Below, piece after piece: positions 13,864-21,708 of a stretch of DNA of 24,150 nt (positions are counted from its first letter, which is position 1; every line of letters begins with the position of its first letter). Position numbers and translations under genes: made by a program. The DNA is from CAZWXH01 sp964637725 (lineage in GTDB: Bacteria > Bacillota_I > Bacilli_A > Erysipelotrichales > Coprobacillaceae), in assembly GCA_964637725.1 (NCBI GenBank), contig CAZWXH010000014.1:1-24150 (forward strand). The letters are read 5' to 3'. The notes below the pieces were generated by a model, which worked only from the letters and a program-made list of their open reading frames with translations, was not told the origin of the DNA and made no database searches.

Positions 13864-14358
13864 TCATAAATTAGTTATGATATTTATAATTTTATGAACA
13901 ACATCTTCTATAGAAGAATCATTAATAATTTGATAATCAGATTCTTCCATATACAGATGATGTCTTTCCTTATATAACTCATAAAGTTTATCTGGTCCAT
14001 CTTTTAATAGTGGCCTAGAAGAAACATCAACATCGTCTAAAATACTATTGATTGGTCTATCTAAATAAATAATAATACCATTTTTTCGTAATGCTTCACA
14101 ATTCTCTTTGTTTTTAATAACACCCCCACCAGTAGAAATAATATATCCGTCTTTACTTCCTACAACCTGACAACATATTGTTTCTCTTTCTCTAAAGTAG
14201 TCTTCTGAAATATCGAACATTTCTGGAATTGTCATTTGGTATTTTTCTATTAGATATTCATCTATATCAATAAGAGGTCGTGCCAATTTCTTCGACAGAA
14301 TTTTTGATACTGTTGTTTTTCCACAACCCATCATTCCTATAAGTACAATGTTTTTCAT
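13864..14358 (-). CDS. aroK: Shikimate kinase
   Basis: Phosphorylates shikimate with ATP to shikimate 3-phosphate, the substrate of AroA. The 164-residue protein has a Walker A loop GMMGCGKTT (8-16), the shikimate/magnesium Asp in LIDIDEYL (30-37), the FRERE motif (about 55-60), TGGGV (about 76) and the lid arginine in SRPLL. Length is normal. It is the last gene of the aroF-aroB-aroA-aroC-pheA-aroK operon, 4 bases after pheA. No terminator lies directly after it; the antisense RNA promoter starts within a few bases of its stop, and the first good hairpin downstream is the one at 13731-13777. Confidence 0.95.
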   Translation of the reverse strand: MKNIVLIGMMGCGKTTVSKILSKKLARPLIDIDEYLIEKYQMTIPEMFDISEDYFRERETICCQVVGSKDGYIISTGGGVIKNKENCEALRKNGIIIYLDRPINSILDDVDVSSRPLLKDGPDKLYELYKERHHLYMEESDYQIINDSSIEDVVHKIINIITNL

Positions 14359-14362
14359 ATCA

Positions 14363-15487
14363 TCATGACCTCTTTATATAATTTCCTAAAACTCTCAAAG
14401 TATTGGTATATGTTTTCATTTCTTCTATTGCTTGAACAAGATTATGATTTTCTAGGTTTCCTTCAAGGTCAATATAGAAATAATATTCCCATGGTGTTTT
14501 TTGTAATGGTCTAGATTCAATCCTTAACATATTGATTTGATGATCGTTAATGACTTTCATCACTTGATATAGAGCCCCTATTTGATGATTTAAAGTCAAT
14601 ACAAGACTTACACAACTCGCATTCTCTCTTGTTTCTAATTGTTTTCCAAAGACTATAAAACGCGTTGAATTATTCTGAATATCTTGAATATTTTCTTTTA
14701 GAATTTCTAAACCATATAATTTAGCAGCATGACAAGAAGCAATCGCTGCTAAATGCTTATCTTTAGAATCAGCAACATATTTTGCAGCTGTAGCAGTATT
14801 TACAAATTCTCTTGTCATCATATGAGGATATTGAGATAAGAAACGTGATGTTTGAAGAATTCCTTGCGGATGAGAATAAACCTCATGAATATCATCTATA
14901 TCACTACCTGGAATACCTAAAAGATGTTGAGAAATTGAAAGACTTTGTTGGCCAACAATTGAAAAGCCATAATTTCTAATAGCGTCATAAGTATCATTGA
15001 TAACGCCAGTTGATGAGTTTTCTATTGGGACGACACCATATTGAATCTCATCATTAACTAATGCTTTAAAAACATCATCAAATGTTTCATAACTATTACG
15101 TTTTGTTTCCTTATCAAAGAATGTCTCTAATGCTTGTTCAGAAAAAGAGCCTGGAACACCTGGAAAACCAACAATAATATTCTGAGTTTGAGGTTTTTCT
15201 AAGGAGTAAATTGATTGTAAAGGGACAAATGATGATTGATATGATTTTGATATATTCATCATATCCTGAATAAAAACTTCACCATATTTATATAATTCTT
15301 TATTAATAAGACGGTTGGTATTTTTTTTAATAACTTCTTTTTCTCTATCTAATTGAAAAATCTCTAAGTTATTTTCTAATTTATATGTGACAACATCTTT
15401 TGCGACATTCATTCTTTGTTCAAATAATTTCATGATTTGAACATCTATTTCATCTATTTCTTTTCGACATGTGTTTAAATCTTTCAT
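14363..15487 (-). CDS. pheA: Bifunctional chorismate mutase / prephenate dehydratase (P-protein)
   Basis: Two successive steps from chorismate through prephenate to phenylpyruvate, the committed route to phenylalanine. Residues 1-90 form an AroQ-type helical chorismate mutase (CRKEIDEIDVQIMKLFEQRM, DREKE). Residues about 110-280 are prephenate dehydratase (GVPGSFSEQA, PIENSSTGVINDTYD, catalytic TRF in NNSTRFIVFG). Residues about 290-374 are an ACT domain with GALYQVMKV and IESRP, the motifs that bind phenylalanine for feedback inhibition. The start overlaps the aroC stop by 4 bases (ATGA). Its place in an operon behind a Phe-type T-box fits its product. No tyrA is present in the window. Confidence 0.96.
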   Translation of the reverse strand: MKDLNTCRKEIDEIDVQIMKLFEQRMNVAKDVVTYKLENNLEIFQLDREKEVIKKNTNRLINKELYKYGEVFIQDMMNISKSYQSSFVPLQSIYSLEKPQTQNIIVGFPGVPGSFSEQALETFFDKETKRNSYETFDDVFKALVNDEIQYGVVPIENSSTGVINDTYDAIRNYGFSIVGQQSLSISQHLLGIPGSDIDDIHEVYSHPQGILQTSRFLSQYPHMMTREFVNTATAAKYVADSKDKHLAAIASCHAAKLYGLEILKENIQDIQNNSTRFIVFGKQLETRENASCVSLVLTLNHQIGALYQVMKVINDHQINMLRIESRPLQKTPWEYYFYIDLEGNLENHNLVQAIEEMKTYTNTLRVLGNYIKRS

Positions 15488-16557
15488 TTGTTTATCATAT
15501 CCAGTATCCCTAGTGCTGCCATTGATTCAACTACGACTACTGCTCTGGGAACAATACAAGGATCATGCCTTCCTTTAATTTCTAATTCTGTATTTTCTTT
15601 TGTTTTAATATTAATTGTTTCTTGTTTTAATGAAATAGATGGTGTGGGTTTAATACCTACACTAAAGATGATGGGCATACCATTAGAAATTCCTCCTAAG
15701 ATACCCCCATTATGATTACTTTTAGTCTTTACAACATTGTTTTCATAATAGTAACTATCATTCGCTTGATGTCCGTAAAGTTCAGTGAGTTTATCACCTA
15801 AACCAAAGCTGACACTTTTTACAGCCGGAATACTGAATAAAAGTTGTGATAAATGTGATTCTATTGAATCAAAGAAAGGATTTCCTACTCCTGTTGGTAC
15901 ATTTAAGATTGCACATTCTATTTTACCACCTACTGAATCTCTGTTCATTCTTGCTGTTTCAATTTTGTCTTGCATCTTTGTAAATACATCTTTATTAAGA
16001 GTAGGATATTGTTGTTCTAACATGTTTTCAATATCACTTTCTGTTACATTTGTTTGAAATGATTCATCTTGAATATCATGAATACTTTGAATATGTGCAC
16101 CAATAATAATCCCTTGTTGTTTTAATATTTGTTTTGCTACACTCCCTGCAAAAACAATCGGGGCAGTTAGTCTCCCAGAAAAATGTCCACCACCTCTTAC
16201 ATCATTAAATCCTTTGTATTTTTTAAAAGCTGGATAATCGCTATGTCCAGGTCTCATACATTCTTGTAAAACAGAATAGTCTTTTGAATGTTGATCACTA
16301 TTATAAATCATAGCACATAATGGTGCTCCTGTTGTTACATTATCCAAAACTCCACTCATGATTTCAAAAGAGTCCGCCTCTTTTCTTGGACTTGATATTT
16401 TATTTTGTCCAGGTGCTCTTCTTTTCATTTGTTTATTGATTTCATCGATATCTAACTCTATACCTGAAGGAAGATTTCCCATAACAATTCCAATTGCCTT
16501 GCCATGGCTTTCACCAAAAATAGATAACTCAATATTTGTACCCCAATTAGAACTCAT
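15484..16557 (-). CDS. aroC: Chorismate synthase
   Basis: Converts 5-enolpyruvylshikimate 3-phosphate to chorismate, the branch point for Phe, Tyr, Trp and folate; needs reduced FMN. The 357-residue protein carries GESHGKAIGIV (signature 1), MKRRAPGQNKISSPRKE, MRPGHSDYPAFKKY, DVRGGGHFSGRLTAP (signature region with the catalytic His) and C-terminal GRHDPCIVPRAV. I chose ATG 16557, since GGAGGG lies 7 bases upstream; a TTG one codon earlier is less likely. The start overlaps the end of aroA by 11 bases and the stop overlaps pheA by 4, so translation is tightly coupled. Confidence 0.97.
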   Translation of the reverse strand: MSSNWGTNIELSIFGESHGKAIGIVMGNLPSGIELDIDEINKQMKRRAPGQNKISSPRKEADSFEIMSGVLDNVTTGAPLCAMIYNSDQHSKDYSVLQECMRPGHSDYPAFKKYKGFNDVRGGGHFSGRLTAPIVFAGSVAKQILKQQGIIIGAHIQSIHDIQDESFQTNVTESDIENMLEQQYPTLNKDVFTKMQDKIETARMNRDSVGGKIECAILNVPTGVGNPFFDSIESHLSQLLFSIPAVKSVSFGLGDKLTELYGHQANDSYYYENNVVKTKSNHNGGILGGISNGMPIIFSVGIKPTPSISLKQETINIKTKENTELEIKGRHDPCIVPRAVVVVESMAALGILDMINK

Positions 16558-17815
16558 CAAACATCCCTCCTAACATTTTAAAATGTTCCCAAAAACTCGG
16601 ATAAGACTTCTTTACACATTCTTTGTTATCAAGAATAATATCATTGTTACACACAGTAGAAGCGATTGCCTCCATCATTGCCATACGATGATCATTATAC
16701 GCTAAGACATGTCCACCATTTAAAGACTCTACCCCGCTAATAATCATTTGATCTTCTTTTTCAATAGCTTGACCACCTATTTTATTAATAACTTCAACCG
16801 TTGCCTTCAAGCGATCACATTCTTTTATACGCAATCGACTTATATGACTTATTGTCGAAGTCCCTTTAGCTAGGGCACAAGCTAACGCCATGACAGGTAT
16901 AATATCAGGACATTGTGAACCATCAATAGTTGTGGCATTAAGACTTTCACAAACAATTTGATGACCATTTTCTTTTTCTATTAATTGACATCCCATACTT
17001 GTAAGAATATCAACTGCTGCTTTATCACCTTGATAAGAATCAAGGTTTAATCCTTCTAAAATAACATCATTTTTAAGTGCTCCCGCAACTAAATAAAATG
17101 CTGCTTGAGAAAAATCTGCTTCAACTTTATAATCACAAGGAACATAAGACTGTTGTCCTTGAATTATAAACTCTTGATAATTATGATTAATAACTTTTAT
17201 TCCATATTGATTTAACATTTGAATTGTTAAATCAATATATCCTTTTGATTCTAAAGGAGAAGTGATGATAATCTTTGAATCTTCATCTAATAGAGGTAAT
17301 GCAAATAATAATCCACTTATAAATTGCGAAGAAACATTACCTGGTATTTCAAAAGTATCAGCTCGTAATTGTCCTTGAATATACAAATCAAGAACATCCT
17401 CTTTATACAAATATGCAATATCTTGATTTTCAAAGATATTATAATAAACATCCAAAGGTCTTTTTCCCAAACGTCCAGCTCCACTAAAATGAACATTAGC
17501 ATGTTGAACTATAGAAATAGGAACCATAAATCTTAATGTTGAACCAGATTCCTCACAATTAATATCACATTTATTTCTAAAGAAAGAAGTTGTTCCATCA
17601 ATCTCTAAATAATCATCATGTTCTAAAATAATAGTCCCTAGACTTTTCATTGCTGATATAGTTGCTTTAATATCTTGAGAATATTCTATATTTGTGATTA
17701 TACTTCTTCCCCTTGCTAGAGAGGCACAAATAATAGCACGATGGGCCATACTTTTAGAAGGAGGAACTTGAACAGTTCCTTTTAACTTGCTTGGTTTTAT
17801 TTGAATAGATGTCAT
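16547..17815 (-). CDS. aroA: EPSP synthase (3-phosphoshikimate 1-carboxyvinyltransferase)
   Basis: Joins phosphoenolpyruvate to shikimate 3-phosphate. The 422-residue two-domain inside-out barrel shows VPPSKSMAHRAIICASLA (N-terminal substrate site), EESGSTLRFMVPI (the phosphate/PEP segment, GSTLRF), FSGAGRLGKRPLD, QFISGLLFALPLL, DIIPVMALACALA, RLRIKECDRLKA and a C-terminal YNDHRMAMMEAIAS. Length is typical. It begins 1 base after aroB with AAAGGAGG formed at the end of aroB. The GSG-variant at the PEP loop might affect glyphosate sensitivity, but I would not infer class from this alone. Confidence 0.97.
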   Translation of the reverse strand: MTSIQIKPSKLKGTVQVPPSKSMAHRAIICASLARGRSIITNIEYSQDIKATISAMKSLGTIILEHDDYLEIDGTTSFFRNKCDINCEESGSTLRFMVPISIVQHANVHFSGAGRLGKRPLDVYYNIFENQDIAYLYKEDVLDLYIQGQLRADTFEIPGNVSSQFISGLLFALPLLDEDSKIIITSPLESKGYIDLTIQMLNQYGIKVINHNYQEFIIQGQQSYVPCDYKVEADFSQAAFYLVAGALKNDVILEGLNLDSYQGDKAAVDILTSMGCQLIEKENGHQIVCESLNATTIDGSQCPDIIPVMALACALAKGTSTISHISRLRIKECDRLKATVEVINKIGGQAIEKEDQMIISGVESLNGGHVLAYNDHRMAMMEAIASTVCNNDIILDNKECVKKSYPSFWEHFKMLGGMFDEF

Positions 17816-17816
17816 T

Positions 17817-18875
17817 TTAGACCTCCTTTACTTGATCAAGAAAAGATAAATCACTTGGATAAATATATGATTCTCCTATTTCTTTTAAGAGGATATAAGA
17901 AAGCAATGCATTGATATTCTTTTTATCTAAGCCAATTGCTTTTTTTAATTCCTCTATTTTCACATTTGCATAGCTTGGTAAATTATATTTTGTAACCACT
18001 TCGGTTATTTGTTGAGAAGTTCCTTGCGCAGTTAATCCTTGCTTTTCTGCAATCCGTGTTAACTGAACCATTCCAATACTCACTGCTTCACCATGTGAAT
18101 ATTTCTCATAATGATAATATTGTTCAATAGCGTGAGCTAATGTATGACCAAAATTCAATGCTAAGCGATCACCAAAATCATATAAATCCTTTTCCACAAC
18201 ATCTCTTTTAAGATCAACACAACGATATATAATTTCATCAATATCTTGATATAATTCTTGAAATGAAGAATAAGATGCTAGTTTTTCAAATAATGATTTA
18301 TCAAAAATACAACCATATTTAATCACTTCTCCCATTCCATCATTAATAAATCTTTGATCTAATGTTTTTAATGTTAATGGGTCAATAACCACAACACGAG
18401 GATGTTTAAAAGCACCTACTAAATTTTTACCTTCAGGTAAATCAACAGCTACTTTTCCACCAACACTCGAATCAACTTGCGCTAATAAAGAAGTTGGAAT
18501 TTGAACAAAGGGTATTCCACGCATATAACTACTTGCGACATATCCTGCCAAATCTCCAATAACTCCTCCACCAAGTGCAATAATTAAATCAGTTCGTGAT
18601 AACTGAAATGAAAGAAGGCGGCTATAGATACTTGGTAAAATATCGAATCTTTTTGTTTGTTCCCCCTGAGGTAAAACAAGATGTTCAACTTGATAATTTT
18701 TATTAAGCTGTGATTCGATTTTATCGCCATAATATGAAAAGACTTGTTCATCAGATATAATCATGATTTTTTCACCCTTAAATACTGGTTTAATATAATC
18801 AAGAATATGATCCAATGCTCCTTGTTCAATAAATATCGAATACGTATCCTTAGCTAAATTCACTTTCATTTCCAT
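17817..18875 (-). CDS. aroB: 3-dehydroquinate synthase
   Basis: Cyclises DAHP to 3-dehydroquinate with catalytic NAD+ and a divalent metal, the second step after AroF. The 352-residue protein has the NAD-binding LGGGVIGDLAGYVASSYMRG, PTSLLAQVDSSVGGKVAVD, the metal ligands in GEVIKYG (Glu), NFGHTLAHAIE (His) and YSHGEAVSIGM (His). Start ATG follows AGGAG by 7 bases; an ATG two codons inside is less well placed. It lies 10 bases after aroF. The aroD/aroE steps between it and AroK are not in this window and must be encoded elsewhere. Confidence 0.97.
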   Translation of the reverse strand: MEMKVNLAKDTYSIFIEQGALDHILDYIKPVFKGEKIMIISDEQVFSYYGDKIESQLNKNYQVEHLVLPQGEQTKRFDILPSIYSRLLSFQLSRTDLIIALGGGVIGDLAGYVASSYMRGIPFVQIPTSLLAQVDSSVGGKVAVDLPEGKNLVGAFKHPRVVVIDPLTLKTLDQRFINDGMGEVIKYGCIFDKSLFEKLASYSSFQELYQDIDEIIYRCVDLKRDVVEKDLYDFGDRLALNFGHTLAHAIEQYYHYEKYSHGEAVSIGMVQLTRIAEKQGLTAQGTSQQITEVVTKYNLPSYANVKIEELKKAIGLDKKNINALLSYILLKEIGESYIYPSDLSFLDQVKEV

Positions 18876-18885
18876 AATATTTCTC

Positions 18886-19902
18886 CTAAATTTCTTTACC
18901 GACTATTTTAGCGATTTCGCTTATTTGGTTAATTAATGTTGTATAGTTCTCTGGTCTTAATGATTGTGCTCCATCACACAATGCATTTTCTGGATCATTA
19001 TGCACTTCTATCATCAGTCCATCACAACCTGCAGCTACTGATGCTTTCGCCATTGGTTCTACTAACCACCATTTTCCCCCTGCATGTGATGGATCAATAA
19101 TGATTGGTAAATGTGTGAGTTTCTTTACAACTGGTATAGCTTGTAAGTCTAATGTGTTTCTTGTATATGTTTCAAATGTTCTAACTCCTCTTTCACATAA
19201 GATAACATTTTTATTTCCACTAGCCATAATATATTCAGCACTCATTATCCATTCTTCAAATGTTGCTGATAAACCTCTTTTTAATAAGATTGGCTTTGTA
19301 CATCTTCTTCCTACTTCTTTTAATAAATCAAAGTTTTGCATGTTTCTAGCACCTATTTGAACTAAGTCTACTTTTTCATTAAACTCTTCTATATAATCAG
19401 CACTCATTAACTCTGATACAATTGGAAGTCCTGTCACTTTCTTAGCTTCTAGAAGAATATCTAGTCCTTCTGTTCCCATTCCTTGGAATGCATAAGGTGA
19501 AGTTCTAGGTTTAAATGCACCTCCACGTAACATATTCGCTCCTGCTGCTTTAGCAGCTTTAGCGATTTCTATTACTTGTTCTTTTGATTCTACTGAACAA
19601 GGTCCAGCAATTAAAGCAAGGTGATCACCACCAACTTTAACACCCGCTACATCAATGATTGAATCTTCTGGGTGAAAAGCACGATTTGCGAGTTTATAAG
19701 GTTCACTTACTTTCATAACTCTTTCAACTACTGAAGAAACTTCAATGGCTCTTGGATCTATAATTGTTGTATCTCCTATGATACCACAAATAGTTTGTTC
19801 TGTCCCTATAACCAAATGAGTCGAAAGACCTTTGTCCTCTACTTGTTTTACAATCTTATCTACTGCTTCTTTTTCTGTTTTTGGTTTAAATACAATAATC
19901 AT
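18886..19902 (-). CDS. aroF: DAHP synthase, copy 1 (operon copy, behind the Phe T-box)
   Basis: Condenses phosphoenolpyruvate and erythrose 4-phosphate to DAHP, the first shikimate pathway step. Type I-beta enzyme, 338 residues: an N-terminal ferredoxin-like regulatory domain (about 1-66, MIIVFKPKTEKEAVDKIV) and a TIM barrel with LIAGPCSVES (metal Cys), RGGAFKPRTSPYAFQG, KRGLSATFEEW, DPSHAGGK (metal His) and IEVHNDPENALCDG (Glu, Asp ligands). In relatives such as the Thermotoga enzyme the ferredoxin-like domain binds the feedback amino acid. The catalytic part is almost identical to copy 2, while residues 1-75 differ at many positions. First gene of the aro operon; GAGGAAAG precedes the ATG. 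Confidence 0.96.
   Translation of the reverse strand: MIIVFKPKTEKEAVDKIVKQVEDKGLSTHLVIGTEQTICGIIGDTTIIDPRAIEVSSVVERVMKVSEPYKLANRAFHPEDSIIDVAGVKVGGDHLALIAGPCSVESKEQVIEIAKAAKAAGANMLRGGAFKPRTSPYAFQGMGTEGLDILLEAKKVTGLPIVSELMSADYIEEFNEKVDLVQIGARNMQNFDLLKEVGRRCTKPILLKRGLSATFEEWIMSAEYIMASGNKNVILCERGVRTFETYTRNTLDLQAIPVVKKLTHLPIIIDPSHAGGKWWLVEPMAKASVAAGCDGLMIEVHNDPENALCDGAQSLRPENYTTLINQISEIAKIVGKEI
18901..19684 (-). repeat. Near-identical direct repeat shared by the two aroF genes (copy 1)
   Basis: Matches 20354-21137 at a constant offset of 1453 bases. I see scattered differences at the 3' end of the gene and none in roughly 550 bases between about 19140 and 19684. Identity stops abruptly at codon ~73 and the upstream third is clearly diverged, which points to gene conversion rather than simple duplication. 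Confidence 0.85.
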
Positions 19903-19937
19903 TTCTCTTTCCTCGTTCTTTCTTCTACTGGTATAAA

Positions 19938-20222
19938 CAAAAAACTCTCATCCTTACAATAAGGACGAGAGATATAATCTTCGTGTTACCACCTTAGTTT
20001 ATCTATATATTTCTATATAGAACTTATCAAGTACGCCATATCTATATGGTTCATACTATTATGCTATAACGGGCATTACCGGATCAGCCTACTTAGCTTC
20101 AACTGTCTACTCCAAGATGAATTCAATTATATCACAAGGTTCTTTTTCACCAACCAAGAACTCTCTACGCTTGATTTATAATCTACTCTTTCTTTTCACT
20201 GTATTTATATCAGTAGTTATGT
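19938..20222 (-). promoter_or_regulatory. T-box riboswitch with Phe (TTC) specifier, upstream of the aro operon
   Basis: Minus-strand leader of about 300 bases. Stem I spans from about 20180 and contains the specifier-loop strand TTGAA-TTC-ATCTTGGAGTAG; the specifier codon TTC is at 20119-20121. The T-box sequence AAGGTGGTAACACGA is at 19981-19995 and pairs with the tRNA acceptor end. The terminator CTCTCGTCCTTA...TAAGGATGAGAG plus TTTTTTG is at 19938-19971. Uncharged tRNA-Phe should stabilise the antiterminator and switch on aroF-aroB-aroA-aroC-pheA-aroK. Specifier position is assigned by comparison with the sister leader, where it is the only changed codon. Confidence 0.9.
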
Positions 20223-20229
20223 TGTAAGT

Positions 20230-20258
20230 ATTTTATTAAATTATTATAAATTTGTCAA
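20230..20258 (-). promoter_or_regulatory. Promoter of T-box 1 and the aro operon
   Basis: Minus strand TTGACA (20253-20258), 17-base spacer, TAAAAT (20230-20235). The copy-2 leader has the same hexamers and spacing. Between this promoter and the copy-2 stop (20339) I see no clear terminator. Confidence 0.8.
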
Positions 20259-20338
20259 TGATATTTACCTATTTTCTAAATAATTTCATTTTATAAAAAT
20301 AATCTAAAGAGAAAAGAGACTATATTGAGAACATCAAT

Positions 20339-21355
20339 TTATACTTTTTTACCAACTATTTTAGCGATTTCGCTTATTTGTTTAATTAATGTTGTATAGT
20401 TCTCCGGTCTTAATGATTGTGCTCCATCACATAATGCATTTTCTGGATCATTATGCACTTCTATCATCAGTCCATCACAACCTGCTGCTACTGATGCTTT
20501 CGCCATTGGTTCTACTAACCACCATTTTCCCCCTGCGTGTGATGGATCAATAATGATTGGTAAATGTGTTAATTTCTTTACAACTGGTATAGCTTGTAAG
20601 TCTAATGTGTTTCTTGTATATGTTTCAAATGTTCTAACTCCTCTTTCACATAAGATAACATTTTTATTTCCACTAGCCATAATATATTCAGCACTCATTA
20701 TCCATTCTTCAAATGTTGCTGATAAACCTCTTTTTAATAAGATTGGCTTTGTACATCTTCTTCCTACTTCTTTTAATAAATCAAAGTTTTGCATGTTTCT
20801 AGCACCTATTTGAACTAAGTCTACTTTTTCATTAAACTCTTCTATATAATCAGCACTCATTAACTCTGATACAATTGGAAGTCCTGTCACTTTCTTAGCT
20901 TCTAGAAGAATATCTAGTCCTTCTGTTCCCATTCCTTGGAATGCATAAGGTGAAGTTCTAGGTTTAAATGCACCTCCACGTAACATATTCGCTCCTGCTG
21001 CTTTAGCAGCTTTAGCGATTTCTATTACTTGTTCTTTTGATTCTACTGAACAAGGTCCAGCAATTAAAGCAAGGTGATCACCACCAACTTTAACACCCGC
21101 TACATCAATGATTGAATCTTCTGGGTGAAAAGCACGAGAAGCAAGTTTATAAGGTTCACTCACTTTCATAATCTTTTCTACTGCTCCATCTACTTCAATA
21201 GTACGAGGATCTATCACTGTTGTATCTCCTACTAAGCCAACTATTGTTGTTTCTGTTCCTTTTGAAACATGTGTTATTAATCCAAGCTTCTCTACTTTAT
21301 CAATAACTCTTTTTAAATCTTCCTCTTTTGTTTTTGGTTTAAATACAATTATCAT
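20339..21355 (-). CDS. aroF: DAHP synthase, copy 2 (single gene, behind the Tyr T-box)
   Basis: Second copy of the same I-beta DAHP synthase, also 338 residues after trimming to ATG 21355 (AAGGAG 9 bases upstream; the open frame continues into the T-box terminator). From FHPEDS (residue 76) to the C-terminus it differs from copy 1 by only Asn/Lys near the end and the last two residues. The ferredoxin-like domain differs widely, for example TKEEDLKRVIDKVEKLG against TEKEAVDKIVKQVEDKG, and GTETTIVGLVGD against GTEQTICGIIGD. All metal ligands are kept, so both copies should be active. The different regulatory domain and the Tyr T-box suggest this is the tyrosine-controlled isozyme. Confidence 0.96.
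   Translation of the reverse strand: MIIVFKPKTKEEDLKRVIDKVEKLGLITHVSKGTETTIVGLVGDTTVIDPRTIEVDGAVEKIMKVSEPYKLASRAFHPEDSIIDVAGVKVGGDHLALIAGPCSVESKEQVIEIAKAAKAAGANMLRGGAFKPRTSPYAFQGMGTEGLDILLEAKKVTGLPIVSELMSADYIEEFNEKVDLVQIGARNMQNFDLLKEVGRRCTKPILLKRGLSATFEEWIMSAEYIMASGNKNVILCERGVRTFETYTRNTLDLQAIPVVKKLTHLPIIIDPSHAGGKWWLVEPMAKASVAAGCDGLMIEVHNDPENALCDGAQSLRPENYTTLIKQISEIAKIVGKKV
20354..21137 (-). repeat. Near-identical direct repeat shared by the two aroF genes (copy 2)
   Basis: Partner of 18901-19684. Two such repeats in direct orientation also make the region prone to recombination that would delete one leader and fuse the genes. Confidence 0.85.
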
Positions 21356-21378
21356 AATTTCTTTCTCCTTTTCTATAC

Positions 21379-21628
21379 AAAAAAGTCCCTCCTCCATATA
21401 AGGACGAGAGAGACTATCGCGTTACCACCTTAATTTGTTGCTATCTCACAATAACAACCTCTTCGAGTACAAACATACTCTAACACTATAACGGGTGTTA
21501 CCGTGCCAGTCTACTTCATTCAACCGCCTACTCCAAGATGTATTCAATAATAACACAATATTCTTTTTCACCAACCAAGAACTCTCTACAATTGTTTATA
21601 CTATTTACTCTTTCTTTTCTTTGTATTT
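21379..21628 (-). promoter_or_regulatory. T-box riboswitch with Tyr (TAC) specifier, upstream of aroF copy 2
   Basis: Minus-strand leader related to the one at 19938-20222. The specifier strand reads TTGAA-TAC-ATCTTGGAGTAG; the codon TAC is at 21540-21542. T-box sequence AAGGTGGTAACGCGA at 21417-21431. Terminator hairpin AGTCTCTCTCGTCC...GGAGGAGGGACT with a T-run at 21379-21415. Uncharged tRNA-Tyr should allow read-through into aroF copy 2. Confidence 0.9.
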
Positions 21629-21634
21629 AAATCT

Positions 21635-21663
21635 ATTTTATATAAGCATATGCGTTTTGTCAA
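21635..21663 (-). promoter_or_regulatory. Promoter of T-box 2
   Basis: Minus strand TTGACA (21658-21663), 17-base spacer, TAAAAT (21635-21640). Same hexamers and spacing as T-box 1, though the spacer sequence differs. Confidence 0.85.
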
Positions 21664-21670
21664 GATAAGT

Positions 21671-21703
21671 GGCAAAAAAAGAGTTTCATTTTAGAAACTC
21701 TTT
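21671..21703 (-). terminator. Terminator of the purine permease gene
   Basis: Minus-strand AAAGAGTTTC, loop TAAAAT, GAAACTCTTT followed by TTTTG, 6 bases after the permease stop codon. Confidence 0.85.
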
Positions 21704-21708
21704 CTTGA

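Noticed and set aside
19100..20813. Two almost identical plus-strand 86-codon frames
   Set aside because: They are antisense shadows of the duplicated aroF catalytic region; being alike only reflects the aroF repeat.
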